From Chitinophagaceae bacterium (GTDB lineage: Bacteria; Bacteroidota; Bacteroidia; Chitinophagales; Chitinophagaceae), in assembly GCA_023957125.1 (NCBI GenBank), contig JAMLHL010000009.1, positions 92,104 through 156,103 on the forward strand: a stretch of DNA of 64,000 nucleotides, written 5' to 3'. Position numbers and translations under genes: made by a program. Positions 53,787 to 62,288 of the stretch are shown here, in pieces (position 1 is the stretch's first letter; every line of letters starts with the position of its first letter). Below the pieces are notes generated by a model that did no database searches, was not told where the DNA came from, and saw only the letters and a program-made list of their open reading frames with translations.

Positions 53787-55265
53787 CGGATTAAGTGTTT
53801 GTACATGATCCCAGGACCATTTTTGAAAACTGCCCCAGTTTGGCTGATCCATATCGCAAAAATCGTTGTGTGATTTCATCGTTTGTTTTAGTTGGGCGGT
53901 CATCTGTGCTACCCTGGCTTTATACCCGGGGTCTTCAGCAAGATTTGTCAATTCGTTGGGGTCTTTGTCTAAATCAAAAAGCTCTACCGGGTGGTTGCCG
54001 TTGACGTTATAACATATCAGTTTAAAACCATCTTTTACCAATACCCGTTGTATATTAATATAGGAGAAATAAGCATGGTCTCTTCCTTTAAAGGCTTTTG
54101 GTTGGGCTCCAAAGGCTTCGGTTAAAGAATAAGATTCTACCGATTCAGGAGCGGGAACACCGGTTAATCCACACAGGGTGGGATAAATATCATTGAGGTA
54201 AACGATCTGGTCAATCCGCCGGTTTTTGGGAATACCCTTTCCCGAAAAAATTAATGGAATACGAATGGAAGATTCGTATCCGTTCTGTTTCCCCAAAAGC
54301 CCGTGGTCGCCTACGTTCAGCCCGTTATCTCCGGCAAAAACGATAATGGTATTGTCATACTTCCCGGTCTTTTTTAATTCGTCTATTATTCTGCCGATCT
54401 GGAAATCAACTTCACTGACCATGCTGTAATAGTTGGCTAACTCAATTCTAACCGCTTCTTCCGTTCGCGGATAGGGCAGCAGCATTTCATCTCTTATATA
54501 AAGCTCACCGTTGTCAAACTGCGGAAGCGGTCTGAAGGAAACGGGTAAGGAAACATCAGACGGTGCGTAGCTGTGTCCATACCAGGTGGGCGCTGTGCGG
54601 GGATCGTGGGGGGAGGAAAACGATACGTACATCAAAAAAGGTTGCCGGCTGTCTTTCTGGTTTTTTAGAAACTCGATGGAAGCATCTGCGAAATAAATGG
54701 AAGAAAAATGGTCGCCCCAGAAAGGCTCGTTATAAGTGCCGGTACTGTCGAAGTGATTCAATCTCGGCCGAAATTGTCCTCCGGTAGCCGGCGGATTCAT
54801 ACCGGCAAAAAGAATATCATCGCCGGTATCGAAGGCGCGCCTGAATGTGGCTTTATCCTGGTGCCATTTCCCCGTCCCGAAAGTGAGATACCCGTTTTTT
54901 CGGAATAGTTCGGGAAAGGTGGTGTCGGTTGGAGGAATGTACTGTCCGTCTTTATGCAGATGAAACAATGACCGGCCGCTCAGCAGTTGTGCCCGGCTTG
55001 GCTGGCAGATTGCGCCGTTCAGTCCACCCATAATGTGAGCGCGTGTAAACGCTGTTCCTTCGTTTACCAGTTTATCCATTGTGGGGGTAATGATCTCGGG
55101 ATTTCCCAAAGCACGGATAGTATTGTACCGCTGATCATCCGTTATAATCACCAGTACATTAGGGCGTTCCTGTTGACGGGTTTGTCCTTCGAGGCGGGAT
55201 ATGGAAAAGAAAATAAACACTAAAATATAAACGGGCAGGTAGTGCCTTGCGATCTGTCGTTTCAT
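53784..55265 (-). CDS. Secreted sulfatase, second copy
   Basis: ATG 55263-55265 is used (MKRQIARHYLP). Signal peptide ends near LEGQ. RPNVLVIITDDQRY has the metal-binding Asp pair, GAICQPSRAQLLSGRS is the sulfatase signature with Cys 87, and FAGDNGLNVGDHGLLGKQNGYE the second metal region. The protein is 493 residues. Related to, but clearly different from, the sulfatase at 51963-53600, so the two probably remove sulfate from different positions. It is the first gene of the reverse module. Confidence 0.9.
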   Translation of the reverse strand: MKRQIARHYLPVYILVFIFFSISRLEGQTRQQERPNVLVIITDDQRYNTIRALGNPEIITPTMDKLVNEGTAFTRAHIMGGLNGAICQPSRAQLLSGRSLFHLHKDGQYIPPTDTTFPELFRKNGYLTFGTGKWHQDKATFRRAFDTGDDILFAGMNPPATGGQFRPRLNHFDSTGTYNEPFWGDHFSSIYFADASIEFLKNQKDSRQPFLMYVSFSSPHDPRTAPTWYGHSYAPSDVSLPVSFRPLPQFDNGELYIRDEMLLPYPRTEEAVRIELANYYSMVSEVDFQIGRIIDELKKTGKYDNTIIVFAGDNGLNVGDHGLLGKQNGYESSIRIPLIFSGKGIPKNRRIDQIVYLNDIYPTLCGLTGVPAPESVESYSLTEAFGAQPKAFKGRDHAYFSYINIQRVLVKDGFKLICYNVNGNHPVELFDLDKDPNELTNLAEDPGYKARVAQMTAQLKQTMKSHNDFCDMDQPNWGSFQKWSWDHVQTLNP

Positions 55266-55420
55266 GTAAATACTTTTAAAAATAGGTATGACTACAGCAC
55301 CAGTTGTTTTTTCAAAGTAAAACATTTTTCGCCGGACCTGGTTGTTGTTACGGAATAATCCGGGATGATGCATCATTTCCGCGCTCCCGGGAATAATAGT
55401 TATACCTTCGGTTGGATAAT

Positions 55421-56668
55421 TTACTTTACCTCATAGGCATCCCACAGGTTGGCGTTGGTATGCACTTCTTTCATTTGACTCATATAGATATCTTTTCCAT
55501 TACATCGGAGATTGATCATCCCGAAGAGGATTGAATTGTTTTTTAAATTTATTGACCGGGCCAATTCCGTGGTAAACACAAGAGGTCGTTTACTTTTGGA
55601 ATATTTGCCGGCGCATCCGATCGCGTCTGCCCTGGGATGCGAATAGCTTTCATTATCTCCCGATGAAATAACCGTTGCATAAGGGTTTACAAGTTCCATA
55701 AATGTTTCGATAAAATCCGATGATCCATGATGATAGGATTTAGCCACATCCGCTTCAAAAGGATTATCGTTTCCATATTTGGCGATCAAAAGATTTTGGT
55801 AGCGGCCGTTGATGTCGCCCGAAAATAAAATGGTTCTGCTTCCGAATGTAACCCTGAGTACCAGGCTGTTGCCGTTAATGGTTTTGCTGTCATCCTGCCA
55901 GTACAACAGCATTTTTTTATTACTGATCTTTTCAGTGAAGGGCGCCAGTACTTCAATCCTAAAACTTTGCTCCTCCATTTTTTTGTTTATTAAAACGTTG
56001 CCTTGTTCGTATCTCTTTACATTTTTAATTTGCGCATTCTTCAAGGCGTTTAGGAAGGTGACTATATCCCGATTGAACGCTGCTTTTTCTTTTATCGTCA
56101 ATAAGTTGTCAAACTTTGTTGCCAGATATTTGACCCCCTCTTTGGTTATGACGTTTCCGAGTCCCGAATTATAGGGGTTATCTTTTGCAGCAAATTTTAA
56201 AATACCCGGGTGAACGATTGTTCCGAAAGTAAAACGGGAGTCGTTTAACATTTTGATAAAGCCTTTGTAGTGATCGGAATCAAAATGGCTTATGATCAGA
56301 AAGTCAATATGTATTTTTTGATTTCCGTCAAGCAGGTATTTGTACTGCCACTTGGTGAGATAGCCATACATATTGTTATTAGGACCGGCATCAATTAAAA
56401 TCTTATAGCCACCGGCTTCTATTAAAACGCCATCTCCCTGCCCTACATCCACAAAAAATATTTTCAATCCCATATCATCAGACAGGTCCGCCAGGCGCAT
56501 CCATCCCCCCGGTCCGGCCGTTTCCACCTTCGCCCAGTCGCCGTCCTCTGCTGTAATCTCCACGTAAGTTCCCATCAGGATTTTGTTGAGTATTTTCCTC
56601 CCTTTACCCTTACTGACGCTTTCATATATCGGCGCTTCATTAACGGAAGCGTATTTATAATTAATCAT
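55421..56668 (-). CDS. SH3-like plus metallo-beta-lactamase-fold protein (ComEC-related)
   Basis: ATG 56666-56668 begins MINYKYASVNEAPIYESVSK. Residues 1-65 are an SH3b-like region (DGDWAKVETAGPGGWMRLADL). Then IFFVDVGQGDGVLIEAGG and ILIDAGPNNN start the MBL fold; ISHFDSDHYKGF is the HxxDH-type metal motif, FGSRTILFSGDING another conserved element and KSYHHGSSDF the final His. Such proteins resemble the ComEC C-terminal nuclease-like domain as stand-alone hydrolases. It lacks a signal peptide, and an upstream in-frame stretch to 56875 is not used. Role unknown; nucleic acid or phosphoester cleavage is plausible. Confidence 0.7.
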   Translation of the reverse strand: MINYKYASVNEAPIYESVSKGKGRKILNKILMGTYVEITAEDGDWAKVETAGPGGWMRLADLSDDMGLKIFFVDVGQGDGVLIEAGGYKILIDAGPNNNMYGYLTKWQYKYLLDGNQKIHIDFLIISHFDSDHYKGFIKMLNDSRFTFGTIVHPGILKFAAKDNPYNSGLGNVITKEGVKYLATKFDNLLTIKEKAAFNRDIVTFLNALKNAQIKNVKRYEQGNVLINKKMEEQSFRIEVLAPFTEKISNKKMLLYWQDDSKTINGNSLVLRVTFGSRTILFSGDINGRYQNLLIAKYGNDNPFEADVAKSYHHGSSDFIETFMELVNPYATVISSGDNESYSHPRADAIGCAGKYSKSKRPLVFTTELARSINLKNNSILFGMINLRCNGKDIYMSQMKEVHTNANLWDAYEVK

Positions 56669-56774
56669 GATAATGGTGCAAACGAATTCATTCGTTTGCT
56701 TTAAAGCTACTAAAAAAGTTGAAACCCGCTTCGGGGATCTATTTCTGATTTTCATTGGCTGATGCCGGCTTTTG

Positions 56775-56808
56775 CCTGTAGAACCCTTTACAGGTTGGTG
56801 TTTACACC
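56775..56808. repeat. Pair of small hairpins with CCTGTAGAACCC
   Basis: CCTGTA pairs with TACAGG (56789-56794), then GGTGT pairs with ACACC (56797-56801 with 56804-56808). CCTGTAGAACCC also occurs at 23240-23251 next to another hairpin. It lies in a 294-base gap between divergent genes; the rest of the gap shows nothing else recognisable. Confidence 0.4.
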
Positions 56809-56962
56809 GATCGGGGCCTGATGTTGAGGGAAGATTTATGATATGGACTGCTTGGGTTATTATCAGAGATTTCAATCCGGAATTGAATGTTGAGAAGAAG
56901 ATTCCCCTAACTTAGCCCGCAAACCAGGATGCTATCGTTTTTAATCTATCCAATCCGGGAGT

Positions 56963-57976
56963 ATGGCTGTTGATATAGAAAACCAATCTTCTTTGGTGTC
57001 TTACCTGCATAGTCTTTCGACAATTGGGCGGGAAGAGGATTGTACTGTTGACCTCCTTTCGGGCGGTGTTTCCAATAAAACGGTATTGCTTACCCGCAGT
57101 AACGGGGAGCAGTGGGTGATTAAGCAGGCATTGGATAAGCTCCGTGTGAAAGAGGACTGGTATTGCGATGAAAAAAGGATCGCTATAGAATACAAGGCTT
57201 TAAGATGGTTGTTTGATGTGTTACCTAAAGGTGCGGTACCTGCTCCGGTTTTTTTTGATGACGACAATCATGTATTGTGTATGGTGGCCGTACCACCACC
57301 CCATGATAATTTAAAAGCACTTATTCTTAACGGTGTTGTAAACCCGGGGTTGTTTAAGATACTGGGCAACCTGTTGGGGGTTATGCAGCATGCAGGCAGA
57401 AGCGACAGGGAAGCCATCTCATTGTTCCGGGATAAGCAATATTTTAAAAACCTGAGGATTGAGCCTTTTTATCAGTTTACGGCAAGTCAGTTACCGGAGG
57501 CAAAAATATTTTATGATACGCTGGTTGCCCGGAGTTTAGGAGTAACCGAGACCGTGTGTCATGGGGATTACAGTCCCAAGAATGTTTTGGTTAGAAACGG
57601 AGACGTGGTTTTATTGGATTATGAGGTGATGCATTACGGGGATCCCATGTTTGATATCGGATTTTTTTTGTGCCAGATGCTGTGTTTTATTAATCACCTT
57701 GAAAACAAAAGAGCGGAATTAAAGGACGCTGCGCTTGAATTTTGGAATAGTTATATAAATTCAGTTGGGCCGGTGAGCGTAGAAGCGGAGCATCGGGCCG
57801 CAGATCATACGCTGGGTTGTTTGCTGGCAAGAGTTAAGGGACGGTCGCCTGTGGATTTTCTCACGGTGCGGGAGCAGCATTGCCAGGTGAAGATATCTTT
57901 AGCATTGACGGAGGAACGGATAACCCGGATACCGGAACTGATTGAAAAATTTGTAACAAAACTGAGCGCTTGCTGA
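56963..57976 (+). CDS. Aminoglycoside-phosphotransferase-fold small-molecule kinase
   Basis: 337 residues of the APH/choline kinase fold. DLLSGGVSNKTVLLTRSNG is the nucleotide loop, EQWVIKQAL carries the Lys that contacts ATP, VCHGDYSPKNVLV is the catalytic loop with the HGD motif and Asp/Asn, and VVLLDYEVMHYGDPMFDIGFF gives the magnesium-binding Asp. It phosphorylates a hydroxyl of a small molecule; its overall form is closer to methylthioribose or sugar kinases than to resistance enzymes. It lies 12 bases before the enolase-like gene, so the two form an operon with probably linked substrates. Confidence 0.8.
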   Translation: MAVDIENQSSLVSYLHSLSTIGREEDCTVDLLSGGVSNKTVLLTRSNGEQWVIKQALDKLRVKEDWYCDEKRIAIEYKALRWLFDVLPKGAVPAPVFFDDDNHVLCMVAVPPPHDNLKALILNGVVNPGLFKILGNLLGVMQHAGRSDREAISLFRDKQYFKNLRIEPFYQFTASQLPEAKIFYDTLVARSLGVTETVCHGDYSPKNVLVRNGDVVLLDYEVMHYGDPMFDIGFFLCQMLCFINHLENKRAELKDAALEFWNSYINSVGPVSVEAEHRAADHTLGCLLARVKGRSPVDFLTVREQHCQVKISLALTEERITRIPELIEKFVTKLSAC

Positions 57977-57988
57977 AACAGGACGACA

Positions 57989-59266
57989 ATGATAAAACAG
58001 TTGACAGGATATGAAATTTTGGACAGCAGAGGCCGTCCTACCGTAAAAGCAAAATGTGTTTTAAGCGACGGAACTTCCGCGAGCGCCTCTGTACCTTCGG
58101 GAGCTTCCACCGGAAAGGCGGAAGCGCTGGAACTGAGGGATGGCGACAAAACCCGTTTCAATGGTTTGGGATGCAGAAAAGCAGTTGCTAATATAAATGA
58201 CCATATTAATCCGGTTTTAGCCGGAAAGGAATTCAGCAGGCAGGAAGAATTGGATAATGTGCTGATCGCGCTGGACGGTACTAAGAACAAGGAAAACTTA
58301 GGAGCGAATGCCATCCTGGCCTGCTCCCTGGCTTTTGCACGGGCGCAGGCTTTAAAGAAAGGCATTCCGTTGTATCGTTATTTCGGAGAAATCATTGGAA
58401 ACGCTGTTTTCCGGTTGCCGGTTCCCACCGTCAATTTGTTCAGCGGCGGGAAACACGCAGGCGGACAGGTGCCGGTGCAGGATCTGTTGGTAGTGCCGGT
58501 TTCCGCAGATACCATGGGTGAATCGCTGGAACAGGTACATGCCGTATATCGGTGCGCTTCGGAGTGGATCGGGGAGAAATACGGGATGCGGGCCCTGAAG
58601 GCGGATGAAGGGGGACTGGCGCCTTCATTCAGGAAGATGGAAGAAATGTTTGAGGATGCTATAAAATCCATTGAAAACGCGGGGCTGGTTCCGGGGAAAG
58701 ACGTGGCATTGGCTTTAGATGTGGCTTCAAGTCATTTTTACACAGAGGGTATATATGATTTGGGTAAGGAGAAAAAAGACAGCGCCGGAATGATCGGACT
58801 GCTGAAGTCCTGGGTGGGTGCTTATCCGATCCTGAGTGTTGAAGACGGACTGGCAGAAAACGACTGGGTATTTTGGCCGGATATGAAACGGACACTTCAG
58901 GATAGTTGCCTGGTTTTGGGTGATGATTTGTTGTGTACGCAGGTAGAACGGATCCGGAAGGCGGTAGATATGGATGCCGCGAATGCGTTGCTTTTGAAAG
59001 TAAACCAGTGCGGCAGTCTTACCGAAGCCGCGGCGGCTTATCGTTTGGCCCGGCAGGCGGGCTGGCAGGTTACCGTCAGCGCCCGCAGCGGAGAAACGGA
59101 AGACGACTGGTTGGCCGACCTGGCTATCGGTTGGGGTGGCAACCAGATCAAGATCGGTTCTCTGGCACAGTCCGACCGAACGGCAAAATATAACCGGATG
59201 CTGGAATTGGAACAGGAGGATCATTTGCCATTAAGGAAATGGATTTACCCCGCCGGTTTCCGGTGA
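57989..59266 (+). CDS. Divergent enolase (phosphopyruvate hydratase family)
   Basis: 425 residues, clearly an enolase: GYEILDSRGRPTV, VPSGASTGKAEALELRDGD, LIALDGTKNKENLGANAIL, LKADEGGLAPSF with the catalytic Glu, SVEDGLAENDW, LVLGDDLLCT and LLKVNQCGSLTEA with the catalytic Lys. The usual SHRSGET loop reads SARSGETEDDW: the substrate-phosphate-contacting His is Ala. This, the coupled kinase gene and a more variable surface suggest a paralogue acting on a different phosphorylated acid rather than the glycolytic housekeeping enzyme, but plain enolase activity is not excluded. Confidence 0.85.
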   Translation: MIKQLTGYEILDSRGRPTVKAKCVLSDGTSASASVPSGASTGKAEALELRDGDKTRFNGLGCRKAVANINDHINPVLAGKEFSRQEELDNVLIALDGTKNKENLGANAILACSLAFARAQALKKGIPLYRYFGEIIGNAVFRLPVPTVNLFSGGKHAGGQVPVQDLLVVPVSADTMGESLEQVHAVYRCASEWIGEKYGMRALKADEGGLAPSFRKMEEMFEDAIKSIENAGLVPGKDVALALDVASSHFYTEGIYDLGKEKKDSAGMIGLLKSWVGAYPILSVEDGLAENDWVFWPDMKRTLQDSCLVLGDDLLCTQVERIRKAVDMDAANALLLKVNQCGSLTEAAAAYRLARQAGWQVTVSARSGETEDDWLADLAIGWGGNQIKIGSLAQSDRTAKYNRMLELEQEDHLPLRKWIYPAGFR

Positions 59267-59405
59267 TTAAAACAGTTTACCCGTACCTGCAGAAGTTGTT
59301 CCCCAAAGTTTTTTAAAAATGGTACCTGTCCCTATAATTTCTATTTCCTGAAAACTTCCCTGTAAAACGCTCATCTACTAACCATGCGGGTTTACTCATT
59401 CTCTT

Positions 59406-60170
59406 TTAATTCCATATCCCATTCATTTCTGTCAGTATCAGGGGGGCACCTTCCGTAACCACAATCGTGTGTTCGTGCTGTGCCATAAATCCACCTTTAT
59501 TGCCAACCATGGTCCAGCCGTCTTCAAGCGTATCAGCATAGGTGGAGGTTGTTGAGATAAAGGTTTCGATAGCCACTACGGTGCTCTTTCTGAATCTTGT
59601 TCTGTTAAAGCGATCTTTGTAATTGGCGATATCGCCGGGCTCTTCATGCAGGCTCCGTCCCACCCCGTGTCCGGTTAAGTTCTTAATTACTTTGTAGCCC
59701 CGTTTTTTGGCTTCTGTTTCCATTAGAAACCCGATGTCTGAAATACGAATGCTCGCTTTGATGTTACTGATAGCTTTATACAAGATATGTTTGGAAGCAT
59801 CTATTAATTTTTGATGTTGGTTAATGTCTTCGCCCAGCACGAAGGAGCCGCCGTTGTCCGACCAAAAGCCGTTAAGTTCTGCCGAAACATCTATATTGAT
59901 CAGGTCGCCTTCTTTCAATATCCTGTAGTCAGAGGGAATGCCGTGGCAGAATTCATGGTTTACGCTGATACAGGTGTAGCCGGGGAAGCCATAAGCCAGG
60001 TACGGCGCTGATCTTGCTCCGAAATCGGATAATATCTTTGCCCCAAACCTGTCTAATTGCTTCGTGGTAATGCCCGGTTGCGCATAGTTCCGCATTTCCT
60101 TCAAAGTACAGGCTACAGCTTCACTTGCTTTTTTCATCCCGGTAAGTTCCTCTTCTCTTGTTATTGACAT
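59406..60170 (-). CDS. map: Type I methionine aminopeptidase
   Basis: ATG 60168-60170 is used (MSITREEELTGMKKAS); the longer frame to 60218 runs into the divergent promoter region. 254 residues with NIDVSAELNGFWSDNGGS (the two metal-binding Asp), GHGVGRSLHEEP (metal-binding His and substrate-binding His), VAIETF (Glu) and QHEHTIVVTE (Glu). Removes N-terminal Met from nascent proteins. This appears to be an additional copy, not in the ribosomal-protein operon where Bacteroidota usually keep map. Divergent from the Asp-box protein. Confidence 0.9.
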   Translation of the reverse strand: MSITREEELTGMKKASEAVACTLKEMRNYAQPGITTKQLDRFGAKILSDFGARSAPYLAYGFPGYTCISVNHEFCHGIPSDYRILKEGDLINIDVSAELNGFWSDNGGSFVLGEDINQHQKLIDASKHILYKAISNIKASIRISDIGFLMETEAKKRGYKVIKNLTGHGVGRSLHEEPGDIANYKDRFNRTRFRKSTVVAIETFISTTSTYADTLEDGWTMVGNKGGFMAQHEHTIVVTEGAPLILTEMNGIWN

Positions 60171-60224
60171 ACTATCTCGTTGTTTTATTTTGTTGTAAGT
60201 TCGTCTTTTTTGCAACATACGGTC

Positions 60225-61298
60225 ATGTTTTCAAAAATCAGGCGTTTTGTTCCATCGGTGCTGTTTTTTTTCATTGTCAATGTTCCATTTGGGTTATCCG
60301 GACAGATCAACTGGACAGTAAAGGAACTGGTGCCCGGTGGCAGGATTGACGCGGTGGCGGATCTGGGCAGCGGGGTGGTGATCGCGGGCAGCCGCTGGCC
60401 AAATCCGGGAATGATCTTCCGCAGCACGGACTATGGTGTTTCCTGGGAAAAAGTGAAGACGCTGGATAAACCCGATGGCACTTACCGTAATAATGAAATC
60501 CTGGGTTTGATGGGTGGAACGGATGGTTTAGCCTATTTGATTACGTCCAATGCTCAATTCTGGAGGTCTGAAGACAAAGGGATGACCTGGAAATGGGTGG
60601 CACAATTAGGAGGGGTGACCGGGAAGCCCTCTTTTTCGTATAGTATATGTGTAACCGCCAAAGGTACGGTGCTCGTAACCAGCGGATTTTCCATTTACAG
60701 AAGCGCCGATCACGGGCTTCATTTTGAGGAAATCGGACCCATTACTTCGCATTATTTATACCGGTTGCAAAAAGCGGGGAATGATGTCTTTGCCAATGGA
60801 TGGGGTGGCGAATTATACAAGAGTTCGGATGATGGTAAAAGCTGGAAAGTTTTTGCGCAATTGGGTGCGGCTACGGATCCTTTTGATCCGGAAGGTGGCA
60901 TCATGAAAACACAACCTTTTCTCACAGGAATTGAGTATTTGGGAAAAGGACGGTTCATGCAGGGAACGATGTCGGGACGAAATTACGTCCTGCGCCGGAA
61001 CGATTCCCAACGGAGCGATCGTCCTTTTTCAACTGTGAAAGGCGCTATTGATGATTACGCGTACCTGGGAGCGGGCAAGATCATAGCCGGTACTTTTACC
61101 GAAGGTAATCATATTTACCTGTCTTACGACGGGGGAAAAAATTGGCGGGACATGGGGAGGTTGCCCACAGGTTCAAAAGGAGATTGGCTGGATCATGAGA
61201 TCGGGATTATGAAGGGCGATTCTTTGATCATGGTGGGCGGCACTAACCGGGGATTTATGGTACGCGCTGCGTTCCATCGGGGAAAAGCAAGGCATTAA
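60225..61298 (+). CDS. Secreted Asp-box (BNR) beta-propeller protein
   Basis: ATG 60225 gives a signal peptide ending FGLSGQ. Residues about 35-350 contain Asp-box repeats: FRSTDYGVSWEKV, WRSEDKGMTWKWV, YRSADHGLHFEE, YKSSDDGKSWKVF and YLSYDGGKNWRDMG. The fold is a six- or seven-bladed propeller like sialidases or photosystem-assembly Ycf48-like proteins, but the sialidase Arg triad and FRIP box are not evident. Secreted, possible binding protein. It starts 54 bases from the divergent map gene. Confidence 0.7.
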   Translation: MFSKIRRFVPSVLFFFIVNVPFGLSGQINWTVKELVPGGRIDAVADLGSGVVIAGSRWPNPGMIFRSTDYGVSWEKVKTLDKPDGTYRNNEILGLMGGTDGLAYLITSNAQFWRSEDKGMTWKWVAQLGGVTGKPSFSYSICVTAKGTVLVTSGFSIYRSADHGLHFEEIGPITSHYLYRLQKAGNDVFANGWGGELYKSSDDGKSWKVFAQLGAATDPFDPEGGIMKTQPFLTGIEYLGKGRFMQGTMSGRNYVLRRNDSQRSDRPFSTVKGAIDDYAYLGAGKIIAGTFTEGNHIYLSYDGGKNWRDMGRLPTGSKGDWLDHEIGIMKGDSLIMVGGTNRGFMVRAAFHRGKARH

Positions 61299-61478
61299 TT
61301 TCCAGCGCAATAAAGGGTCAGCAGTGAGATTGCTTGAAAATGAAACGGGCTCAGCTTTTACGGGTTTCAAAACTGTTTGCATTTAGGATCTGTAGACTTG
61401 TTGCAGCCAACGGCATCTCCATAATGCAAGAGCGGCAACCGTAGATGAAGGCCTGCGCCGCAAAGCGGGGTCAACATC

Positions 61479-61513
61479 GCTTTCATTTCTCGTCCTGCGG
61501 ACGAAACGAAAGC
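61479..61513. ncRNA. Structured hairpin B (attC-like), 3' of parE
   Basis: Left arm 61479-61495 (17 nt), loop TGC 61496-61498, right arm 61499-61513 (15 nt). All bases pair except an A-C mismatch at left position 7 and a two-base bulge at left positions 11-12. This architecture is identical to hairpin A at 62289-62323, while five base pairs differ compensatorily. It lies 23 bases past the parE stop, and TTAGTTATTG follows it. The type is uncertain: recombination site, RNA structure or terminator. Confidence 0.65.
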
Positions 61514-61536
61514 TTAGTTATTGTACGCTGCCAATT

Positions 61537-61836
61537 CTACTCGCTCAACCGATTCTCAATGTCCATTCTCTGATGTAAAACTCTTATTACTTCAATTTCG
61601 CTTTGTTTTTCAATGAGTCGGTAAAAAATTAGATGTGATTTCACTTTAGCGCAACGATAGTTTTTCCGAATGTGGCTGAAATCTTTCCCCGAATTTGGAT
61701 TGTCACTTAAGTATTCAATTTCATCAAAAATTAAGTTAATGTATCTGTCAGCCTGCTCTAATGACCAATTTTCAAAAGTGTGAAGCCAAATACTCTCAAT
61801 GTCCTCCGATGCTTTGACACTAAGTTTATACTTCAT
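61537..61836 (-). CDS. parE: RelE/ParE-family toxin
   Basis: 99 residues: KYKLSVKASEDIESIWLHTFENW, QADRYINLIFDEIEYLSDNP and LIFYRLIEKQSEIEVIRVLHQRMD are the ParE/RelE fold hallmarks, with the conserved Arg and Tyr. ParE-type toxins poison gyrase, RelE-type cut mRNA at the ribosome; the HQRMD ending fits ParE. It overlaps the antitoxin gene by 11 bases and is translated after it. AT-rich codon use compared with the upstream chromosomal genes. Confidence 0.9.
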   Translation of the reverse strand: MKYKLSVKASEDIESIWLHTFENWSLEQADRYINLIFDEIEYLSDNPNSGKDFSHIRKNYRCAKVKSHLIFYRLIEKQSEIEVIRVLHQRMDIENRLSE

Positions 61837-62080
61837 CGGTCAAATGTTTTCTGCGAAGATTTTTGATGAATTTATTACGGTCAAAGTTTTTAACAAATCC
61901 TGATTTTTCACCTTTCTTGAGTTCTTTTATGAGTTCATTCTTTTGATTTTCTTCTTGTTCAAATAGTCGTAAAGCAGCTCTTACAACCTCGCTGGCAGAT
62001 GAGAAACGCCCGCTTTGTATTTGGTGGTTAATAAAATTATCAAAGTAATCCCCCAACAAAATAGAAGTATTTTTTGCCAT
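61826..62080 (-). CDS. parD: ParD-type antitoxin
   Basis: 84 residues with MAKNTSILLGDYFDNFINHQI and SGRFSSASEVVRAALRLFEQEE: a ribbon-helix-helix DNA-binding N-terminus and a charged C-terminus that would wrap the toxin. It pairs with the overlapping ParE gene. Represses its own operon, so the 250-base region upstream of the start should hold the operator. Two hairpin structures lie in that region. Confidence 0.9.
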   Translation of the reverse strand: MAKNTSILLGDYFDNFINHQIQSGRFSSASEVVRAALRLFEQEENQKNELIKELKKGEKSGFVKNFDRNKFIKNLRRKHLTDEV

Positions 62081-62169
62081 TGTTACCTAATTTGAATCGA
62101 AGGTACCAATTCTTGGTATCTTCTCCAAGTTTTTAGAGTGTCGCGCAGGTAGTGTACGACGGGCCGCCT

Positions 62170-62273
62170 ATTGGCGATGGGCGGGATTTTTAACACTGAA
62201 GCTAAATCAAAAAACAGAAGTTGAATTTAGCACTTCAGTTGATACGAAGCCGTTCCGCCCGCCTATTGCCAAT
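62170..62273. repeat. Large nested stem-loop between parD and the ATPase gene
   Basis: Outer stem: 62170-62185 (ATTGGCGATGGGCGGG) pairs with 62258-62273 over 16 bases with two G-T wobbles. Inner stem: 62195-62208 pairs with 62223-62239 (ACTGAAG and CTAAAT blocks) around a 14-base loop. No coding content. Together with hairpin A next to it, it fills most of this gap. Confidence 0.6.
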
Positions 62274-62288
62274 ACGATGTTTACATGC

